Origin: an uncultured Ignavibacteria bacterium
Lineage (GTDB): Bacteria > Bacteroidota > Ignavibacteria > Ignavibacteriales > Ignavibacteriaceae
Length of the DNA stretch: 19,826 nucleotides
Direction: 5' to 3'
Assembly: GCA_937996765.1 (NCBI GenBank)
Contig: CALKUG010000477.1
Location: 1-19,826, forward strand
The position numbers and the translations under genes are program-made. Position 1 is the first letter of the stretch; each line of letters opens with the position of its first letter. Positions 15,328 through 19,826 of the stretch are shown piece after piece. The notes below the pieces were generated by a model. That model was not told the origin of the DNA and did not search any database. It saw only the letters and a program-made list of their open reading frames with translations.

Positions 15328-16489
15328 TCAGCTTCCTATTTGCTGTTAGAATCGAGATTACTGAGTTAATAACTTTATCAACTTGCTCTTCGGTCATCCC
15401 CGGCCAGATGGGTAATGAAATTATTTGTGAAAAAACTTTTTCCGAAACAGGGAAATCAGCAGCATCCAAATTAAAAGTATCTCGATAATAGGGATGTCTA
15501 TACAATGGAATAAAATGTACACTCGTAAGTACACCTTGCTCTTTAAGGAGTTTAATAAACTCCGCACGCGAAATAGTGAGCTTGCTTTCATCAACTCGTA
15601 GTGAATACAAGTGATGCGCAGATTCATTTTCGGGTGAGTTATACGGAAGTATGAGTTCGTGATGTGCTGAAAAAGCATTTGTGTATCGCTCTGCAATACT
15701 CAGCCTCATCAAGCGCATAGTATCGGCTTTTTTGAGCTGGTGCAATCCGAGTGAGGATTGAATATCTGTAATATTATATTTATACCCGGGTGCAATTACC
15801 TCGTAGTACCAGTCGCCTTCAAATGAGTATCTGTTCCATGGGTCTTTATCAATGCCGTGTAATCGCATCACTAAAGCTCGCTTAGCTATATCGGGATTAT
15901 TGGTACACAACATACCACCTTCGCCCGTTGCGAGTGTTTTTGTGGCATAAAAACTAAAACATGTAGCATCACCTAAAGTGCCAATCATTCGCCCTTTGTA
16001 TTTCGCAGGGAAAGCGTGGGCTGCGTCTTCAAGAACTTTTAAATTATTGATTTTAGCAATTTCGAGAATTTCATCCATCTCGCAGGGCTCTCCACCAAAG
16101 TGGACTGCCATAATCACTTTGGTTTTGGGCGTAATGTGTTTTTTTATTTCTTCAACAGAAATATTTTTCGTTTTCTCGTCAATATCAACAATTATGGGTA
16201 TTGCTTTAAAATAGCAGACAATTTCAGCGCAAGCTGTGAAAGTTAAAGCAGGAACAATTACTTCATCACCATCTTTAAGTCCCATTGCTTCTAATGCAAG
16301 ATGGGCGGCTGCCGTCCATGAGTTAGCGGCCAAACCGTACTCTGCACCAACATATTCTCGAAATTTTTCTTCGAATAATTTAGTTTTGGGTCCGGTAGTT
16401 AACCAACCGTTTTTTAATGTGTCCACAACCTCTTGTATTTCGTTATCATCGATAAAAGGTTTATGGAAGGGTATTTTGTCTATACTCAT
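15320..16489 (-). CDS. DegT/DnrJ/EryC1-family sugar aminotransferase
   Basis: PLP-dependent enzyme that transfers an amino group, usually from glutamate, to a keto nucleotide-sugar, probably the product of the 4,6-dehydratase in the same operon. It has 389 residues from ATG 16489. Seen: FHKPFIDDNEIQ near the N-terminus; NSWTAAAHLAL (57-67), where the commoner NSGTAAL has Trp instead of Gly; LEDAAHAFPA (153-162); and the PLP-binding Lys184 in FSFYATKTLATGEGG. A longer reading starts at TTG 16537 but adds residues that match nothing in the family, so the ATG is preferred although it has no clear ribosome site. It is the first gene of the minus-strand surface operon. PorR of Porphyromonas gingivalis, needed for the T9SS anchor lipopolysaccharide, is of this family; the shared family alone does not prove the same substrate. 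Confidence 0.92.
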   Translation of the reverse strand: MSIDKIPFHKPFIDDNEIQEVVDTLKNGWLTTGPKTKLFEEKFREYVGAEYGLAANSWTAAAHLALEAMGLKDGDEVIVPALTFTACAEIVCYFKAIPIIVDIDEKTKNISVEEIKKHITPKTKVIMAVHFGGEPCEMDEILEIAKINNLKVLEDAAHAFPAKYKGRMIGTLGDATCFSFYATKTLATGEGGMLCTNNPDIAKRALVMRLHGIDKDPWNRYSFEGDWYYEVIAPGYKYNITDIQSSLGLHQLKKADTMRLMRLSIAERYTNAFSAHHELILPYNSPENESAHHLYSLRVDESKLTISRAEFIKLLKEQGVLTSVHFIPLYRHPYYRDTFNLDAADFPVSEKVFSQIISLPIWPGMTEEQVDKVINSVISILTANRKLNG

Positions 16490-16563
16490 GGTCAAATTTA
16501 TTATTTTAAAGCTATGAAATATAGCCAAACAACCCAATCTATTAAAGAAAGAACCGCGCTGCT
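16490..16563. promoter_or_regulatory. Divergent promoter region
   Basis: This 74-base gap lies between divergent starts (16489 minus, 16564 plus), so it should hold promoters for both glycan transcription units. It has a small inverted repeat GCTAT-GAAAT-ATAGC (16511-16525) that could be an operator half-site pair. For the minus strand, TTGTTT (16532-16527) and TAAAAT (16508-16503), 18 bases apart, are a plausible sigma-70-like pair that leaves a very short leader. I found no convincing plus-strand pair. Confidence 0.45.
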
Positions 16564-18009
16564 GTGAAAGATTTAAATACTACGGCTGCAGCTTCTTCTT
16601 TTTTTAAGCTTTTTAAGGAAATAAAACCCATTTCGCTATGGTTATTATTGCCTTTGATAGTGGTTTTGGCAGTAACGGGAACCAAATATTTGATTGTTTT
16701 CCCCGCCGTTTTTCTCTTTTTTGCTCTCTATTTACAGTTTAAGGAGCGCTTTATACCCATTTGGATTATTACCACTTTTCTAACCGTTACAAGCACTTTT
16801 TCCGTGGAGCTGCGGCTTGTGGTTCAAATTACTAATCTTTCACTGCTTAGTTTGGTATTTTTGCACAATTATGGGTTCGACCTTCACTCTTATCCTGAAA
16901 TTCCACGATTTCTTTCTGTGTTTTTAATTTTGCTGATTTCAGCTATGATAGCTTCCGGTTTAGTTAATTCCTCTGTAGGTATTGCCCTCGCTCAAGTGTT
17001 TCGATTAATCATTTTTTTAGTTCTGCTCTATTTGCTTTACGCAGTGGTGTTAAAACACAATGCTGTGTTTTCAGTTTTATTGGGACTTTTTGTGAGTGCC
17101 ATTGTATATTTTTTGGTTGCATTTTCGGAATTGGCAAAAGCAAATTTCGATTTTATACAACGTGCACAAAACGAAGTTTTTAGAATTGGTTCCGATTATG
17201 TGAACGCAAACGGCTTAGGTGCTGTATTTGGAGTTACACTCATTTTGGCTTTAAGCTTATACCACTCAAAAATTTTCAAAAACCAACTTTCTAGGGTTTT
17301 GCTAATCGGCTATATTGTTACGGTAGTATCGGGATTAATAGTTGCAAATTCCCGTTCTGCCTTGCTTGCAACACTCATCGGACTCACGTACTATTTCTTT
17401 ATCACCAACCGCAAGATTGTCTGGTACGGTTTTATCACTGTTATTATTGCTGTGTTAGTAATTTTGATTGTAGAACCGTTGCGGAATTTTTTCGAGCTGT
17501 TTTTACGATTTGACCAATTTTCCACGGGCAGAGATTTCCTCTGGGCAAATGCGTGGGAGATTATAAAACACAATCCCTTTTTTGGAACCGGACCCGGTGC
17601 GTATAAATTGCAAATGTATAAACATCTCCCTTACGCACTCGGAGGATTCGAAGAGTCGTATATACGTCGTCAATATGAATTTGTAACGTTTGGTGTAGCA
17701 CATAATTTTTACCTTTTTATGCAAAGCGAACTTGGTTTAATAGGAGGCATACTTTCGGTATATTTGCCGGCTTCTTTGCTTCACTATGCTAACAAGGTAT
17801 CGAAACAAATTAGAGATACCAATCAGCAAATGCATAGGCTGGTTGTAGGTATCACAACGGTGTTTATTTTCATCTTTATCCGTGGTATTTTTGAATCGTC
17901 CTTTATTCTGAACTATGGGTACATATTAAGCGACTTACCGCTTTGGTCGCTCATAGCTCTCTTGATAGTAATTGAAAAAAGATCTGTAGCAACAAATGCT
18001 TCCTCCTAA
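16564..18009 (+). CDS. O-antigen ligase/polymerase (WaaL/Wzy-type) membrane protein
   Basis: A 481-residue polytopic inner-membrane protein with about 10-12 hydrophobic helices. It either polymerises lipid-linked repeat units (Wzy) or joins the glycan to lipid A core or protein (WaaL); sequence alone seldom decides. Family hallmarks are NSRSALLATLIGL (262-274), TGRDFLWANAWEIIKHNPFFG (321-341, a loop Arg in TGR), GTGPGAYK (341-348), and HNFYLFMQSELGLIGG (380-395). The large loop between the last helix groups (about 310-380) carries the catalytic region and should be periplasmic. The start is GTG at 16564 with only weak AAAGAAAG upstream; no internal Met fits better. It heads the plus-strand unit, overlapping the next gene by 14 bases. 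Confidence 0.85.
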   Translation: MKDLNTTAAASSFFKLFKEIKPISLWLLLPLIVVLAVTGTKYLIVFPAVFLFFALYLQFKERFIPIWIITTFLTVTSTFSVELRLVVQITNLSLLSLVFLHNYGFDLHSYPEIPRFLSVFLILLISAMIASGLVNSSVGIALAQVFRLIIFLVLLYLLYAVVLKHNAVFSVLLGLFVSAIVYFLVAFSELAKANFDFIQRAQNEVFRIGSDYVNANGLGAVFGVTLILALSLYHSKIFKNQLSRVLLIGYIVTVVSGLIVANSRSALLATLIGLTYYFFITNRKIVWYGFITVIIAVLVILIVEPLRNFFELFLRFDQFSTGRDFLWANAWEIIKHNPFFGTGPGAYKLQMYKHLPYALGGFEESYIRRQYEFVTFGVAHNFYLFMQSELGLIGGILSVYLPASLLHYANKVSKQIRDTNQQMHRLVVGITTVFIFIFIRGIFESSFILNYGYILSDLPLWSLIALLIVIEKRSVATNASS

Positions 18010-19240
18010 AAACATTCTCTATATTAATCATTATGCCGGTTCCCGTGAACATGGTATGGAATACCGTCCTTACTTTCTCTCACGCCGTTGGGTGAAACAA
18101 GGAAACAGCGTTTCCATTATTGCCGCTTCCTTTGCGCACACTCGCAAGATCCAACCCGAGGTTAAAAACGATTTTTCAAAAACAGAAATAGAAAACATAG
18201 ATTACTATTTTCTCAAAACCCCACACTATCACGGCAATGGGATAATGAGATTTGTTAATATTCTTGTTTTTGTTTTAAAACTTTTTTTGAATGCAAAAAA
18301 AATAGCTCGCACGTTTTCCCCCAATTTAGTAATTGCATCTTCAACATATCCGCTGGATGTTTTACCGGCGTATTTTATCGCAAAATATTCTTCTGCAAAA
18401 TTAGTGTATGAAGTCCCTGATCTTTGGCCCTTAACACTTATTGAAGTTGGCGGTTTCTCGCGTTATCATCCATTTGTTCTGATGTTACAATTCGCAGAAA
18501 ATTTTGCTTACAAGCATTGTGATTTTGTAGTAAGCTGTTTACCTTTTTCCGAAAGTCATATGCGTCAGCACGGGTTAGCAGAAGGTAAGTTTATCTATAT
18601 CCCTAACGGACTAAATAAAGAAGATTGGCAGCATCAAAAACCCCTCCCTACTTCGCTTAACGATGCAATTGAAATTCAGAAGAGTGAAGGGAAATTTCTG
18701 CTTGGATACGCCGGATATCATGGATTAGCAAATTCACTCCGAACAATATGCGAAGCTGCGGGTGAGCTCTTAGATGATAAATATCATTTCTTTTTTGTTG
18801 GTTCGGGTCCTGAGAAAACTCGAATTCAAGATTTTTGTAAACGCGAAGGAATTAATAACATCACGTTCTTCGAAAGCATTGACAAAGCGGCGGTTCCGGA
18901 GTTTCTTCACTTAATGGATTGCAACGTTATTGCCTTTAGCGATTTGCCTATTTACAGATTTGGAGTAAGCACAAATAAAACGTTTGACTATATGATGTCG
19001 GCACGCCCGATTGTTCAAGCCCTTACCAAAAGTAATGATTACGTTGGTGATTCAGGATGCGGCAAAACCGTGCCTGCAGAAACTCCCTCATTGTTTGCTA
19101 AAGCAATTTTAGAGATTGCCGGTTTAACACCTTTGGAAAGAGAAGTAATGGGCACTAAGGGTAAACAGTACGTACTTGAAAACAATGAGTATGAGATACT
19201 TGCAACTCGCTATCTCCAATCGGTGCTTGGTAATAAATGA
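17996..19240 (+). CDS. GT4 family glycosyltransferase (WbuB-like)
   Basis: A 414-residue GT-B fold enzyme, expected at the cytoplasmic membrane face, adding a sugar to the lipid-linked glycan. The N-terminal acceptor domain starts NILYINHYAGSREHGMEYRP (6-25) and has YEVPDLWPLTLIE (138-150), the DLWP element of WbuB-like enzymes. IPNGLNKEDW (202-211) leads into the donor-binding domain with LLGYAGYHGLANSL (235-248), FFVGSGPEK (266-274), and STNKTFDYMMSARPIV (325-340), where NK-FDYM replaces the classical E-x7-E region. WbuB transfers L-FucNAc in E. coli; the substrate here is unknown. The ATG at 17996 lies 14 bases before the end of the previous gene, without a clear ribosome site, suggesting coupling. 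Its stop overlaps the next ATG as ATGA. Confidence 0.88.
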   Translation: MLPPKNILYINHYAGSREHGMEYRPYFLSRRWVKQGNSVSIIAASFAHTRKIQPEVKNDFSKTEIENIDYYFLKTPHYHGNGIMRFVNILVFVLKLFLNAKKIARTFSPNLVIASSTYPLDVLPAYFIAKYSSAKLVYEVPDLWPLTLIEVGGFSRYHPFVLMLQFAENFAYKHCDFVVSCLPFSESHMRQHGLAEGKFIYIPNGLNKEDWQHQKPLPTSLNDAIEIQKSEGKFLLGYAGYHGLANSLRTICEAAGELLDDKYHFFFVGSGPEKTRIQDFCKREGINNITFFESIDKAAVPEFLHLMDCNVIAFSDLPIYRFGVSTNKTFDYMMSARPIVQALTKSNDYVGDSGCGKTVPAETPSLFAKAILEIAGLTPLEREVMGTKGKQYVLENNEYEILATRYLQSVLGNK

Positions 19241-19826
19241 GGGTTCTACTGGTTGGTGCTCCCACATCTGCACACATTATACGTTGGGCTAATGCGCTTG
19301 TGGGGCAAGGGATTACGGTTGGTGTGTTCGGAATGGGAATTTTTCCAAAAAAGCAATATCATCCGGGCATTTCTCTTTTTGAGTACAGCATGGATAATTC
19401 AATAACAAGTAAATCCATCGGGAGTTTGCAAAAGCTCTCCTACTTAAAAGCTCTCCCTCAGTTAAAACAGGCAATTCGTACTTTTAACCCGGATATTTTG
19501 CATAGCCATCTCGCTACAAGTTACGGACTTTTAGGAGCCCTAACAGGGTTTACTCCCTTTATTGTATCAGTTTGGGGCTACGATGTTTTTAGTTTCCCTG
19601 AAGTTTCGTTTATACATAGCTCCTTGCTCAAGTTTGTTCTTGCACGAGCAACACGTGTTTTCTCAACGAGTAACTTTATGGCGGAACGCACAAAACGATA
19701 TACCAACAGACCTCTTTCTGTAACACCGTTTGGAATTGACTGCGATGTATTTTCGCCCGGTAACAAAACGTTAAGTAATACCATAACACTGGGCATGGTT
19801 AAAAATCTTGAAAAATGGTATGGCAT
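19237..19826 (+). CDS. GT4-type glycosyltransferase, 3' end cut by window
   Basis: An open frame of at least 196 codons runs from ATG 19237 to the window end. It starts MRVLLVGAPTSAHIIRWANA, a GT-B N-terminal strand and glycine loop with His in place. DILHSHLATSYGLLGA (86-101), SVWGYDVFSF (111-120) and TPFGIDCDVFSP (163-174) are classic GT4 landmarks, and KNLEKWYG at the edge is where the donor-binding domain begins. The ATG overlaps the preceding TGA by 4 bases. An antisense frame at 19578-19826 is a shadow of this gene. It likely adds another sugar to the same glycan; donor and acceptor cannot be told. Confidence 0.85.
   Translation, partial: MRVLLVGAPTSAHIIRWANALVGQGITVGVFGMGIFPKKQYHPGISLFEYSMDNSITSKSIGSLQKLSYLKALPQLKQAIRTFNPDILHSHLATSYGLLGALTGFTPFIVSVWGYDVFSFPEVSFIHSSLLKFVLARATRVFSTSNFMAERTKRYTNRPLSVTPFGIDCDVFSPGNKTLSNTITLGMVKNLEKWYG

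Noticed and set aside
16493..16500. TAAATTTG matching the Bacteroidota -7 box before the aminotransferase
   Set aside because: It is only three bases from the ATG, which would put the transcript start within the gene.
16490..16537. Sixteen-residue extension of the DegT aminotransferase from TTG 16537
   Set aside because: The added residues resemble nothing in the family and the ATG at 16489 gives the normal N-terminus.
19578..19826. Minus-strand open frame at the right edge
   Set aside because: The plus strand encodes a clear GT4 glycosyltransferase over the same bases, coupled to the gene before it.

Overview
The window reads as a chromosomal segment of an AT-rich, Gram-negative member of the Bacteroidota/Chlorobiota group. 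A lineage such as Ignavibacteria or Kapabacteria fits better than classical Bacteroidia. The evidence is a C25 (gingipain/PorU-type) peptidase ending in a type IX secretion (T9SS) sorting domain, a Wzi-family outer-membrane protein, clear AGGAG ribosome binding sites in front of the housekeeping genes (uncommon in Bacteroidia), and an ornithine-type rather than acylornithine-type carbamoyltransferase. The lineage is inferred from gene content only.

Left block (about 1-5150, all minus strand, transcribed right to left): glmS, then a COG2403 P-loop protein of uncertain function, carbamate kinase (arcC) and ornithine carbamoyltransferase (argF), ending at a 15-bp hairpin near base 6-39. The last three overlap by 4 and 11 bases and form a translationally coupled unit joining carbamoyl phosphate and ornithine/citrulline chemistry. 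No arginine deiminase is in view.

Middle block (about 5200-16490, all minus strand): a surface-glycan and surface-protein operon transcribed in the order DegT-family aminotransferase, initiating phosphosugar transferase (PglC/WcaJ type), a 1,899-residue C25 peptidase with T9SS sorting domain, a WbpM/PglF-type nucleotide-sugar 4,6-dehydratase, and a Wzi-like outer-membrane beta-barrel protein. It ends at a strong rho-independent terminator (5208-5234), which sits among four copies of a GTTACA/TGTAAC hexamer just upstream of glmS.

Right block (about 16564 to the window end, plus strand, divergent): an O-antigen ligase/polymerase-type membrane protein and two GT4-type glycosyltransferases with overlapping ends. 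The last is cut by the window edge.

Inferred joint role: GlmS makes glucosamine-6-phosphate for UDP-GlcNAc. The dehydratase and aminotransferase would convert UDP-GlcNAc to a UDP-4-amino-4,6-dideoxy sugar. The transferase would load it on undecaprenyl phosphate, the GT4 enzymes extend it, the Wzy/WaaL-type protein polymerises or ligates it, and the Wzi-like protein handles it at the outer membrane. A T9SS-type C25 peptidase inside this operon suggests the glycan may be, or be related to, the lipopolysaccharide on which T9SS cargo is anchored. I saw no mobile element, CRISPR array, tRNA or rRNA. No gene-free stretch exceeds about 170 bases.
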